DNA from: Lantana camara
Taxonomy: Eukaryota; Streptophyta; Magnoliopsida; Lamiales; Verbenaceae
Assembly: GCA_037501455.1 (NCBI GenBank)
Contig: CM074859.1
Location: forward strand, 90,354,894-90,418,893
DNA length: 64,000 nucleotides
Direction of reading: 5' to 3'
Part shown: positions 1 to 11,004 of the stretch, piece by piece
How positions within the stretch are numbered: position 1 is the stretch's first letter
How the letters are laid out: each line of letters begins with the position of its first letter
Made by a program: the position numbers and the translations under genes
The notes under the pieces: model-generated
The model's database searches: none
The model's input: the letters and a program-made list of their open reading frames with translations, nothing else
Told to the model about the DNA's origin: nothing

Positions 1-121
1 GCGGCCATGCAGATTTTGGTCTAAAAACACGTGAGGCCGTGCGCGTATTTTTTTCTAGAAATTCGACAGTTAGCGCACGACTGCGCATAAAATTGACCTT
101 GAAGCCTCGTGGCCGTGCAGC
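1..121. repeat. Palindrome cluster of LTR G
   Basis: Several GC-rich inverted motifs centred on GGCCGTGC or GGCCATGC occur at 1-12, about 29-46, 73-86 (GCGCACGACTGCGC) and 103-121. They stand out against AT-rich flanks. They lie 1.2-1.33 kb from the LTR 5' end, close to the offset of similar clusters in the other long LTRs. Confidence 0.55.
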
Positions 122-1328
122 TACTTCTCTTCCATTTTTAAAACGCAACAACAGTCAGTTCGTACAGGGGCAAAGCAGGGAAAGATGTAGCAGCAGTTAG
201 GCATGAAATGCAGCAAAGAAAGGCACCAAAACAACATAAAAGTACCACAAAAACAACAACAAATTCATGCCTTAACCTCACGCAGCATACCGGCAAGAAT
301 GGTGTTCAAAAGAGTAACAAATTCCATGGTTAAACTTGCAAGAGTTTCATGTTCATTAATGGCATCTCTCAAATACCTCAACAACCAACAATTAGAATCA
401 TAAATATGCAATAAATGAGCTTCGAGGAACATCATACAAGTCTCAAATCTCAAAAACAAGCTAAGATGAACAAATTCTTCAAAATTTCATATAAACCCTA
501 ACTATTCATCCATAACTCCAAAACCTTAGCTTCTCAACATCAAAACATGATTAAAATGGATCAATATAAGTATAAGAATGTGGAGAAAAAGATTCCTAAC
601 TTACCTTGAAGCTTGGAGAAGGAGATGAAGTCTTATGAGCTCAAAGGTGTGAAAATGGTGAAAATGGCTCTTGTTGTTTCTTTCCTTGCTTTTTTTTTTT
701 TTTTTTTTTGGCTTATCTCATGAATGAGGGTTAAGAAAGAGACAAGAGAGTATTAAGGCTGAAAATGGGTCAAAAATTGGTCAAGAACCGGGTCTTTTGG
801 CTCAAAAACGGGTTAAAGGGGCTAAATGGATCATAGTGACTGAAATTTGCTTCGTCAGGGATTGAAACGACATGGAAAAATTACGAGACTTATTCCATTG
901 GATCCAGATCATCGAACCAAGTCCAACGCTAAAGACATAACTCGAATCCGAACGCCGTAGCTGAAGTTATGAATAAAAAAACTCAAGCGTGGTCAAAACT
1001 CACAAAATAGCTGAGTCCACTAAGGTTTCAATCAAGTCCAAAACAATTTAAAATCATACAAATAAGTCCTAAAATCATATATATCACATAATTCATGAAA
1101 TGAGCATGCTCGGGAATAAAATTCATATTTCGCAAATTTCACATATAGTAAGAATTCATATTATAAGTTCAAATAGGGCAAATTTTTATCAAATAATTCA
1201 TATAAGAATTGAATAAAGAAATAAAATTCAAATATAAATGCATCAATTAATATGAAAATAAATATAAATATGGAAATTAAACTCACACGTGACACAAACC
1301 TGTACGTGCGAGCTGACGGGGTGTCACA
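1..1328 (-). mobile_element. Gypsy-type long LTR G, minus strand, cut by the window edge
   Basis: Read on the minus strand the piece begins TGTGACACCCCG at 1328, the same start as the LTRs of element A, and runs off the left edge. No long reading frame is present. It carries a T-run near 691-710 and, at its far end, a cluster of GC-rich inverted motifs (1-121) with arms of the GCGCA/TGCGC type. The polarity of the TGTGACACC terminus places the 5' end of the LTR at 1328, so the element or solo LTR extends leftward. It appears to interrupt the copia-like LTR that begins at 1329. The TSD cannot be checked because the other end is outside the window. Confidence 0.7.
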
Positions 1329-2334
1329 GGCTCGAGTGAGATTTGCTTGTAAAATTGTGTCCTTAAGAAAGACCACCCTGTTTCATGGGGTATTAAATGT
1401 ATATGTTGTTTCGTACATAATTCACGAGGGTGCTCGTTAAGAGAACGAGTACACTGAGTAATTAATCCTTTGACTTAAGATTCCAATGGTGTCTCATGTG
1501 AACAAACTTGGTAATCTTAGATATAGGTCTAAAAGGGTGTCGCTCAAGACACCTGAATTATGACTTATGTTAGGGCTACAAAAGTGGCACATGGAGACAT
1601 GTGAGAATCAATAAAGGACACCTACACTTGCTTAAGGCAAGAAGACCTCTTATTGCATAAGTCATTCATATATCATCCTAAAATCATCGGCCGAGGTAGT
1701 GGATCAAGACATCAAGAAAACAGCTTCTTGAATTGAGATCAAATGGATATGAAACGAACTTAGCTTTAAGATTAAGATTAATGGGGCTCTTATTATTCCC
1801 ATGCCTTAGGTCTTAATCGAGAATTGGAATGGTAGGAGGATTGTATCTCATGGATGTCGTTAACTGAAAGGTTCTTTCGATTTAATTCGTTATTCGGGTA
1901 GGGGACACACACCTGTTGCTAGAGCACGGTTATGGGATCTGTAAACTAATTAATTAATGAGTGTATTAATTAATTAAGCTCACTGCTAACTGAATAATGA
2001 ACCTAGAGGGTCACACACAAATGCCAGGTTCAAAGGGTGTTGTTAGAAAGATTAATTAATTTATTGAAACGAGATCACACGTGTAAAGTACTCGTGTGGC
2101 ACGTGAGCAAGTTTGGGTATATGGTTGTTCGGGCCATGATTTTTAGACCCAAATTATATATGACTAGAGATTTTATTAAGATATAGTTACTGAATTCTAT
2201 TGATATTGTGATAAAGTATAATCTTATTTGTTGGGAATTGTGATGATAGAATCTTATTAGTTATAAGATGAGGATGAATAAACGATTTACATGAAGAAGT
2301 TGAGTTGAGCTAAGATAACTCCAATTTCAAACTC

Positions 2335-2342
2335 TATAAATA
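2335..2342 (+). promoter_or_regulatory. TATA box candidate in LTR R0
   Basis: TATAAATA lies about 160 bp before the interruption by element A, in the part of the LTR where U3 would end. It is the best promoter-like signal in this LTR; no transcript evidence is available. Confidence 0.4.
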
Positions 2343-2494
2343 CGGACCCTTTAGGATATGACGATTCTACGGATTCTACGATATAATCTCATCTCTCAAT
2401 TAACCTCTCCTAAACTCTTGTTACTTCGGTAATTCATTGAGGAAAGAGGGTTAATTCTCTATTCTTCTTTATTATCTACGTAAATAATTTATTT

Positions 2495-2499
2495 TTTAT
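2495..2499 (+). repeat. Left TSD of element A (TTTAT)
   Basis: TTTAT directly precedes the LTR start TGTGAC at 2500 and recurs directly after the LTR end at 59952-59956. Identical 5-bp copies 57 kb apart identify A as one insertion. Confidence 0.85.
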
Positions 2500-5061
2500 T
2501 GTGACATCCCGATCTCTTGACCGTACAGGTACGTACGCCACGCGTATGAGTTTTGAGATTTATGATTTTTTTTTAATTCCTTTTTGTTGATTTATTCTTT
2601 CTTGAGAATTATTTGGTTTAAATTTCTTCTTTCATGAATTTAATTATGTGAGTTGTGTATTTAATTTCCCGAGATTGATTAAGTGTCTAATTATTTGTAA
2701 TTGTGAGAATTTTATGCCTATTTGACCTTAATTGAAACTTTCTATAACTTGTGGACCGAATTGATAATTTGATAAGGACTTAATTGTAACATCTGTAAAT
2801 TGAGTACTTGATTGCATGATTTTAAATTTATCAAGGACTTGTGTGTAATTTCCTTCCCTTCCCTACTTATTATTCATGATACAAACACACATACATACAC
2901 ACTTGCACATTTTATCTTCTTCTCTCTCAAGAACAAGGCACAATCTCTTCCATCTTCATCCCTCTCTATTCGATCCATACTAGGAACTAAGAGCTAAGGA
3001 TTTTCTTCCATCTTCTCGAAGAAATCATCACAAGACTCTATCTCTTCTCTATCCCCTTCTTCTTTTCCATCAAAGGTGATATATATGTGTTTATATATTT
3101 GATAAGTTTGAGAATTTGTTAGGGTTTTGATGTATATTGAATCCATGAACTTATATGAAACATTTATGATGTATATGAGTTAGTTTAAGCATTCATAGCT
3201 AGAGTTTTTAGGTTGTTAGAGGCAATTATGATCATGGATTAAATGAGGGTTTGTTGGTTGATTATTGAATTATCCAAGCATGTTTATCTGTACTTCTTGA
3301 TGCCTAAATGATATATAATGGTTATATAAATGTTGTATATTGTTTCCTTGAGGCTTAGTTGCATTTTTTATTGTGTGGTGTTTGCTCATTTTCCCCGCAA
3401 CCCCTGTTTTGCTAGTTGAGGATCCCGGCCGGGACACTTTTTGTCAAGGTCGGGATTACCTGGTAGTGAACTGCCTGATCGACCATCCTGGCCGTGATCA
3501 TGGATAGTGTAAAACTTATCCCGGCTGGGATTGGAGTACAGACAGGAGTCTGATATAAGTCATCCCAGCCGGGAACGTTTTTATCACAACCCGGATTGCC
3601 TGGATCTTTGCTTTCGGGATAACCGTCCCGGTCGGGACTCAAACCTTTGAAAAATCCTTCCTGGTCGGGAAGCATACCTGACTCTTGTGTATTTGTGCAT
3701 TCTAGTTTAATGTTATTTCTTTCCTTTCTCGATCACATGCTTGTTTCTATATTATGTGAGACATTAATTGTGAACATGAACATGATAATAATATAATGTT
3801 ATTTCATCTCATTTCATATCACATATTTTCATTTGTCGTGCGTCATACTTGGTTCATATTGAGTCGAGTCTCACTCGTGTCATGTTTCTCTTGTCCAGAG
3901 GATTCTCAGGAGGGCGAGGAGCCAGCCGTGTAGGGCTCGGGGAGTTTGTTTCCTTCTTTTTGGTTCGGTACAGGTGAGGAATTGATAGGTTACATAATAT
4001 TAACCCTAAAACCTTCTTATGTGAAGTTTTGGCCAAAAACTTGTCTTATACATATGTACCTTGATTTCAAATGTTAATGGTTTCAAAATACAACCTTGAC
4101 CTGATCCAGTCCTGTTTTGGTGTGATTGTTGAACTTCCTGGGGCCCAGGGGCTTGTGTATTGAGGGAACCGGGAAAGCATGGGCTGGCGGCCACCTCTTG
4201 TATAAGTCCCACCTATTCGGACCAACCCGGGCGTTCACCAGGAGGTTTGGTGAACCGATGGGATTCCGATCAATGGGATTCATGCACCCATTGATCACCA
4301 TGTCCTGGGTGGTAAGGGCTAGCTACCCGAACCACCAACCCGAAGGCGAAAGGTGTACTTGTGCACCTGAATTTGATCCTGTAATAAGTGAAACTTAATT
4401 ATTGCATGAACACCTAATCACTTTATCCTGTACACTAAAGGAGTAAGGTTGGAGATTGCTCACTCGCCGAGCCATTAATCACTTATCCTGAATTAAACCT
4501 GATAGTTGTAATTCCATACATTGATATCCCGTGTTTTGCTTGTTCCTTTGAAAACCCTGTATGGAATTATAGCTTACACGAACTTTACAGCTTTCTATAT
4601 ATTATTTTATGTCATTCACTCAGTCTTGTAGAGACTGACCCCTCCCTTTTTGTCCATCAGGTTTCTTGCATGCGTAGCTAGGCGGGAAATTGCATTGTTT
4701 TAGTGTATTTTTGTGTTTAGCTAGGTTACACTCATGCTCTGTACCACACACTTATCTATTTATATTTGTTTTGTATTATTGAGGCCGTGTGCGCCGAATA
4801 CTTTTACCTCATGTTGGATATGTATCTATGACTTGGAGATTTGATATTATTGACTAGCTCTGATTTTTCCTCCGGAACTCCTGTGTTATATCTCTGTTTC
4901 TTCCTGTTGGATATCTGATTTGTTGGTACAGGGTTAGTCCCGCCTAGCCAGGGTCTGTGTCATGTCTCCGTTCGCTATGATTGGACTTATATGCGGACTA
5001 TATTCGTATATGAGTCCGGTCTTAATGAGGGGGATGTGGTGACCCACGCTAGGGTGTCACA
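2500..5061 (+). repeat. 5' LTR of element A
   Basis: This 2562-bp LTR starts TGTGACATCCCG and ends GGGTGTCACA. It has no gene. Landmarks shared with the other long LTRs are a palindrome cluster (3421-3672), a block with CATGGGCTGGCGGCC (about 4175), a hairpin CAGTCT..AGACTG at 4621-4637 followed by a pyrimidine tract and CAGG, the GCTAGGCGGGAA block (about 4676-4687), and the CCGCCTAG and CCGTTCGCTAT blocks before a GGGGGATGTGG terminus. Short ORFs here are chance frames. Confidence 0.85.
3421..3672. repeat. Palindrome cluster of the A 5' LTR (ATCCCGGCCGGGAT type)
   Basis: About six imperfect copies of a 14-bp palindrome lie here, e.g. GATCCCGGCCGGGAC (3421-3435), ATCCCGGCTGGGAT (3518-3531) and GTCCCGGTCGGGAC (3625-3638), with weaker copies near 3450, 3485, 3562 and 3658. 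The differences are mostly C to T or G to A at CpG/CHG sites. The 3' LTR has perfect versions at 58452-58465 and 58515-58528. Confidence 0.75.
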
Positions 5062-5069
5062 TCCTAACG

Positions 5070-5082
5070 TGGTATCAGAGCT
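5070..5082 (+). promoter_or_regulatory. Primer binding site of element A (tRNA-Met)
   Basis: TGGTATCAGAGCT lies 8 bases after the LTR end. TGGTATCAGAGC is complementary to the 3' end of plant initiator tRNA-Met and primes minus-strand DNA synthesis. The same site follows the 5' LTRs of B, C and copia I. Confidence 0.85.
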
Positions 5083-5269
5083 CCAATTTGCAAAACCAAA
5101 TTTCTAGTGTCGAGTTTGTCTAGGTCGTACGGCTTAGGGACAACTTGTCAACGTGCTCTTGCATTTACATGTTAATTACCTGCTTATGAGAATTATTTAT
5201 GTCTTGCATTCTTTGCTTTCATGGGCATAAATTGATCAAACATGCATTTTCAGTGTTTGATCTTGTAGG

Positions 5270-5491
5270 ATGCCTCCCCGAAGAGACCGTGACCGTTCTC
5301 CGGGTCGTCGTCGTCGCCATGACCGCTCCCCTACACCACAAGAGAGAAATCCATGGGCTACTCTTGAAAATTTTATGGAGGCGGTTATGAACTTTGTTGA
5401 AAGAAGACTCTGGGAGAATCCGCCACCACCAGAAAGGGGATTATCTCAGGCCCAAAGGGATTTCCGTTCTTATCATCCACCATAGTTACAT
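5270..5491 (+). pseudogene. gag: Element A gag, N-terminal fragment
   Basis: The frame from ATG 5270 begins MPPRRDRDRSPGRRRRHDRSP, an Arg-rich N-terminus usual for plant gypsy Gag, followed by an Asn/Glu-containing helix (ENFMEAVMNFVERR). It meets TAG at 5483-5485 and is then interrupted by solo LTR F at 5492. Gag forms the cytoplasmic particle that packages element RNA. The reading picks up again at 8115, so this is the first of four gag pieces, not a free small protein. Confidence 0.7.
5487..5491 (+). repeat. Left TSD of solo LTR F (TACAT)
   Basis: TACAT occurs immediately before TGTAGCACCC at 5492 and immediately after GCGTTACA at 8110-8114. Confidence 0.85.
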
Positions 5492-8109
5492 TGTAGCACC
5501 CGGGACGATAGGCACCACATCCCCCGCACTGTGAGTTCGGTCCACATATGAAATGGAATGATCCATACATGAACTAAACTCACAGCGAACGGAAGACAAT
5601 AAAAAAAACAGTCCTAGCTAGGCGGAATCTCACCCTGAACAATAATATTCCCAAAACCAAGAGAAGTAAATGCAAACCATAGAAAAGTAAATACGGGTTC
5701 CACTAACATAATACACCTGTCCTAACCTGTCCCGCATCAATTCAATACAATAACATAAAACGGGTTCAACTAAAGCCCTAGAAACCTGTCCCGAGTTCAA
5801 TGTAATTCAGTAAATAGCATACTAATCCAATAATAAATTCAATACAGTAATTAAAATACAATATGCAGTGAGTGTAAGTGATGAGACTGGAACAAGACTC
5901 GAAAGGAAAGACAAGACACGACTCTGACTCCCGCCTAGCACACCACCTGCAAAATTGAAAAGTGAGGTGTCAGTCTCCACAAGACTGAGCGAGGGGCATA
6001 ATAATATATAAGCGCAGATAACATGCAAGTCATAACCTCGGGTAAGGTTTTATAACAGAAACAAAACAGGTTCAAGAATACTTAGAACTCGCCCGAGATT
6101 ACAACTATTAGATTAGACACTTCAATCAATTTCAATCAATCAATCAGTGGCCCGGTGAGTGAGGGAAAATCTCCAACCTTGCTCTGACAGTGTACAATCA
6201 CGATACTTTTAATTAATTCATTAAGTGATCATGCAATCAATTACAGTGCACACGTAGCAGTTTCAATGACTCCTTCTTCCTCCAATGATGGTGGGTTTGC
6301 AAGGCCCGATCCATCCACGGTAAACACAGTGTACGTCGGGAACATGACTCCCACGCACGGGACTCCTTCCTCCACCAAACCTCCTGGTGGATTCAGGGTT
6401 CATCCCCACGGTTGAGAGGAGTGTAAGAGTTACCCGTCAGCCCATGCTTTCCCGGTTGGCTCAAACACTAACTCTCGGGCCCACAGTGCACGATACAATA
6501 TACTCGCCCAAAACACGATCAATCAATACAATACAATTCAGTAGATCAGTTGAAAATCAATAGAGTTTAGAAAACTATAGATATATAGATACCTTTTGGC
6601 CGAAAGTTCACGTAAGGGTTGTAATGGTTCTATGTATCTAGAAATTAAACCTCACCTGGAATACCAAGAGACAAGAACAAGAACACGAACACTACAATTG
6701 CCTATTCAATCCCGAAGTCTCCACCCTGGAGAAGAACTGACAAGAAAGGAAACAATGTGTACCGTGAGAGGAGACTCAATAATGATACCAATTACGACGC
6801 ACGACATTAATATGAAATGGCACAAAAGTCATGGAACGATACATCAGATAATAAACTAAGTCATGCTCATGCCCTTATATGTAATTAAGGGCAATTAAAT
6901 CAATTAGCACTTACATTCAATAAACGAATTCAATTACATGAAATTGTGCAAGTAAAACGATGAAATAATACCTAGACATGCAAAGGAAATCACGAAATAA
7001 CAATACACGAACAAAGCACATAAAAGCACTGGAACAGTGTCGGGAACGGCCTCGCTAGCTCTGGAAACGGCCGTGCTCAGCGGTCCCGCCCATGGGAGCG
7101 GCCGTTCCAGTCCACACTGGAGCTGGGAACGGCCGTTCCCAGCTCCCCGAACTCCGCCGTTCCCAGCTCCCCGAACTCCTCCCCGCGGCTCTGTAAAGGA
7201 TTGGCTGGTATGACCCCTGGGAATGGCCGTTCCCAACACCAATACAACACGGGAATGGCCGTTCCCACTTGGAACACCTGGTACGAAGCAGAAACAGCAA
7301 CAATGGCGCCTGGAGCACCAACCAAACACCAACACCCCTCCACACCACTCCAAAACACACGAAATTCATACCACGGACCAAATAAAACACTTAGGTCACA
7401 TAAATAAATATTAGAACTCGTAAAACGGCCTTGATCACACAAAACTCCCAACCCGGTTACTATTCATCATCTTCCCAAATCATCACATAGGCATAAATAC
7501 GGGGCACGAAAGCTATAACAAATTAAAGCACGTAACGAATAGAGCACGAATCTTACCTTAGGTTGTTGATCGGACGGTTAGATCTCCAAAACCCGAGCTT
7601 TGAGAGCTTGGTGCCAAAATGGGAATTTCTCCTTTCTTCCTTGTTGTGTTGTTGCTGATCGATCAAAAATGGGGAAAAAGAATAAGGTTGGCCCTTTTAG
7701 GGCTGGTCAAACGGGTCGGTATAATCGGGTAGGGTCAAACGGTAACCGGTCTAACTGGATTGGGCTTTAAAACGGTTGGGCAATCAAATAGTTTTTGAAA
7801 ATAAAAGGTTAAGTAATTGAATCTGAATCACCGAAACGAACTCAATAATAAGGTTGGAATCCGAATCCGAATTCCCGGGCTCAAGGTAGCCACAAAGGCC
7901 TCAAAACACCCTAATTAAAATTAGGTTCCTAACTTGCAGTTATTGGACAATTGAGTCCAAGAACAATTAAATAAAATTCTAAAGCGCGCATAATTAAATA
8001 AATTACACGTTGACACGCTTAACATACGACGTCATATATAAATCACATAATTACAGAATTAACCCTCACGTGACTTCGTACCTGACTTGCTGAAAAACGG
8101 GGCGTTACA
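5492..8109 (-). mobile_element. Solo LTR F, minus strand
   Basis: The 2618-bp sequence starts TGTAACGCCCCG (at 8109, minus strand) and ends GGGTGCTACA (at 5492), is flanked by a perfect TACAT duplication, and has no internal region, primer site or coding domain: a solo LTR left by LTR-LTR recombination. It splits gag of element A. Conserved blocks are the CAGTCT..AGACTG hairpin (5971-5987), the block around CATGCTTTCCCGG (about 6443) and a palindrome cluster at 7041-7266. Small ORFs across the palindromes on both strands come from the repeated motif and are not genes. Confidence 0.85.
7041..7266. repeat. Palindrome cluster of LTR F (GGGAACGGCCGTTCCC type)
   Basis: The perfect 16-bp palindrome GGGAACGGCCGTTCCC is at 7125-7140. 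One-base variants GGGAATGGCCGTTCCC are at 7219-7234 and 7251-7266, and partial copies are near 7041, 7063, 7095 and 7156. The cluster is 0.84-1.07 kb from the LTR 5' end. Confidence 0.85.
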
Positions 8110-8339
8110 TACATGGTGGTAACGATGTTCAAGTCGAGGATTGGCTTGCAGAAATACAAGACATATTTCATGTGTGCCGATGTAGCCCACAAGAGATGGT
8201 CGAGCTCTCTATATTCCAACTTCAAGGAGAGGCCCGAAATTAGTGGAATACGGCGAACCTTCAAATTCAAGCTAACGGGGATGAATTAACATGGGAAACC
8301 TTTGTGAGAGAATTCAAGAACAATTAAATACCACCGTTG
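8110..8339 (+). pseudogene. gag: Element A gag, second fragment
   Basis: Past LTR F the frame from 8121 reads GNDVQVEDWLAEIQDIFHV, then QEMVELSIFQLQGEA, and later NGDELTWETFVREF. This order (W..E....F, A...L.G.A..W, W..F...F) is the core of plant retrotransposon gag. A TAG replaces the expected residue after GEARN and a TAA lies close to the right end. The fragment is cut by element B at 8345; the sequel starts at 17033. Confidence 0.75.
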
Positions 8340-8344
8340 GCAAG
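8340..8344 (+). repeat. Left TSD of element B (GCAAG)
   Basis: GCAAG precedes the 5' LTR of B and is repeated at 17033-17037 after its 3' LTR. Confidence 0.85.
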
Positions 8345-10984
8345 TGTAACGCCTCGATTTCTAGACAGTCAGGTACGCTCGACACGTGTGAGTTTCGAGC
8401 GTTAGGATTCTATTTTATTATTTTTGTTTATTCACTTTATGCGTGTTACATTAATTTTATAAATTACATCTCAACATGATTACATGAAAATATGTGGAAA
8501 TGTGTTAAATTGTAAATTATAGTGATATTGGAATTCAATTGCTACATGGAATAATTGTTGAATCTGATTTAGTTGCTTAATTGTCTTTAATTGATCATTT
8601 ATATAAATTAGAGGATAGAATTGCATGAGTACTTCTTGGACTAAATTGATCAATTGGTAAACTTTGCATCCTTAATTGAATGACTTGTATACTTGGAGGA
8701 TTTAGTTGCAAATAGCATATTTCCCTTGATATATCACGGTATAAGCTTCCTCAAGTTTCCATTCATTTCATTCATCAAAATCATCTCTCCATATTTGCTC
8801 CTTCTCACCGAGCCAAACATTTAAGGAAGAGTGAGTAAATTCCATCATTTCAAGTCATGATTTTAGAGAATTTGAAAGCTTTGAAGCATCATCATCTCAT
8901 CTCTTCTCTTTCTTTCTTCCTCTCAAGGTATATGATTGATATTTCTTGATTCTTGAATTTATATATGAAGCTAGGGTTTGAGGTTAAATGGAATATTATG
9001 TGCTTTAGATGTTAGAAGCATGATTAGGAGCTTTAAACTTGAATTGGTTCTTGAATTCTTGAGATTTATGAAGATATATGATGAATCCTTAATTAGGTTG
9101 AAGTTGATGATTATGATGATTAAGGCATGGTTTGTGTGTTTATATTGGGTTTTATTATACTATAAGGATGTATACATATTTCCTTTCATGAATTATAACA
9201 TTTGGGAATGAATTATGAGTGTTTGGTGGAGATTTGGGGGTGTTCGTGCTTCCCCTGTTCTTCTGCTCTGTTTTCTGTATCTTCTGCGTAACGGGAACGG
9301 CCATTCCCGTTCCCTTTGTATTGGGGAACGGCTGTTCCCATATTTTGAATGATGTGCATGGCGGCGAGGACGGGAATGGCCCTTCCCGTTTTGGCTTGTA
9401 AGCCGGAATGGTCGTTCCCATCTTCGGGGAGCTGGGAACGACCCTTCCCATTTTGAACTAAGGGCTAGAACGGCCGTTCCCAGGCCTCTGGAGAGGCAGA
9501 AACATTCTGCATAAAATTGGAATTTTGGACTTTAACTCCAATGATTTATTTGACCCCAAATTGTTATTATATGATTAATTACATGCCAAAACATGATATT
9601 TACATGCTACATTATTCATTGCACGATGTCTCGTTACTTGATCATGCCGTACGTCTTATATGTGGTAATATTCTTGAATTGTGGTCTCATGCACGTACAT
9701 TGTCCCGTTTTTTGTCCAGTTACTCTCCAGGGCGGAGATTGTTGATCATGAGCACGTTCACGCACCCATGAGTCATCGTGTCGCCTATCAGGTGAGGTTT
9801 AATTGCTAGTCATATAGAACCCGTATACCGCTTATGTGATCATTCGGCCAAAAGGTAATTATATCTATAATTTTGAATGAAATCACTTATCATTTCAAGC
9901 AAGTCATGTTCATGAAAAGCAAGCAAACAAGCCATGTATCGTGCATGTTTTAGGCGAGTAGCATGACCGTTCACGTTGGGCCCGAGGATAGTGGCTTGAG
10001 CCAACCGGGAAAGCAAGGGCTGACGGGTAACTCTCGCGCTATCCTTACCACATTGGGATGACCCCTGAATCCGCTAGGAGATTAGTGGAGGAAGGAGTTC
10101 CGGGCTTAGGGATTCAGGTACCCTCTGCTCAACACGTCGTGGATGGTGAAGGCTAGCTACCTTCCCATCATTGGAGGGAGAAGGAGACTGGGGACGGGTC
10201 CCGTACCACAGACTGTCCTCGGGTTATTGCATGATTTCCATTCCATGAATGCGTTACTTGATTACACTATCGCACGATTGCACGATAATTGAATTGCATG
10301 ATCACCTATTGATTAACAATCAAGCAAGCATGTTTCATGTACATTTGGAGTAAGCTTGGAGACTGCCCTCACTCGCCGGGGCCATGTATTGATTGCATGA
10401 AATGATCAAGTATTTAATATTGATAGTTGTATTCTCGGGCGAAGACATCTTATTATTGAACTTATATATTTATCTTTTATAAAACTTTACCGGAGAATAT
10501 AGCTTGCATGTTAACTACACTAATATCTATTTAAAGCCCTCACTCGGTCTTCACAGACTGACACCTCCATCTTTCAGGTTATTGCAGGTGCACGCTAGGC
10601 GGGAAGTGAGTCGAGTCCAGTCCTTGTAGTTGAGTCAAGCACGGTGCATTTTATTTAGTTATTGATTTATTGTTCCAAAGGAATTATGCTTAATGTTATT
10701 TGTTATGTATTTTAGGAGATGATAATGTATTGATATGTGAACTAGTATACGAGTTACTTGGCAAATGATCAATGTTATAGCATGCTAGTAGTGATGGTTG
10801 TTATTGAACAGGTTATGCTTCTGTTTTATTTCTATTGGACGTATGAGTTAGTCCCGCCTAGTCGGTCATTTTATTTTATTGTCACCCGTTCGCTGTAGGT
10901 TGGTTCATGTACGGACTATCCACTTCGTGGGTGGATCGGCCTGTAGTGCGGGGGTGTGGCATCTCCACGTGTAGGGGTGCTACA
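8345..10984 (+). repeat. 5' LTR of element B
   Basis: The 2640-bp LTR starts TGTAACGCC and ends GGGGTGCTACA. It holds a palindrome cluster (9293-9482), the block AACCGGGAAAGCAAGGGCTG (about 10000), CCCTCACTCGCCGGGGCCA (about 10366), a hairpin region CGGTCT..AGACTG (10545-10560) with CTTTCAGG after it, GCTAGGCGGGAAG, and CCCGTTCGCTGTAGG near the end. It has no gene. Confidence 0.85.
9293..9482. repeat. Palindrome cluster of the B 5' LTR
   Basis: Six copies of the GGGAACGGCCGTTCCC type lie at 9293-9308, 9324-9339, 9372-9387, 9405-9419, 9434-9449 and 9467-9482, each with one to four changes. Offset from the LTR start is 0.95-1.14 kb. Confidence 0.85.
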
Positions 10985-10991
10985 TCTAAGG

Positions 10992-11004
10992 TGGTATCAG
11001 AGCC
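10992..11004 (+). promoter_or_regulatory. Primer binding site of element B (tRNA-Met)
   Basis: TGGTATCAGAGCC follows 7 bases after the 5' LTR and is complementary to the initiator tRNA-Met 3' end. Confidence 0.85.

Larger units (their letters stand above)
1329..2499 (+). mobile_element. Copia-like LTR piece R0, interrupted by element A
   Basis: Bases from about 1335 to 2040 align by eye, with many short shared blocks, to the LTRs of copia element I (for example around 18000-18780): the blocks around CAAGTGGCACATG, GTGGATCAAGA and CACCTGTTGCTAGA occur in the same order. A TATA-like TATAAATA is at 2335-2342. The sequence continues on the far side of element A at 59957 and appears to end in GCA at about 59977, followed by a TTGGCGCC primer site. 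It contains no gene. The left part is removed or displaced by LTR G. Confidence 0.6.

Noticed and set aside
5070..5082. TGGTATCAGAGC segments considered as tRNA gene remains
   Set aside because: Only the 3'-end complement is present and it always directly follows an LTR, so it is a primer binding site.
7041..7266. Regularly repeated palindromes considered as a CRISPR array
   Set aside because: Units are degenerate, the spacing is irregular, spacers are not uniform in length, there are no cas genes, and the context is a plant LTR.
6934..7451. Overlapping minus-strand frames up to 139 residues
   Set aside because: They run over the GGGAACGGCCGTTCCC repeats of LTR F in three frames at once; the apparent length comes from the repeat, not from coding.
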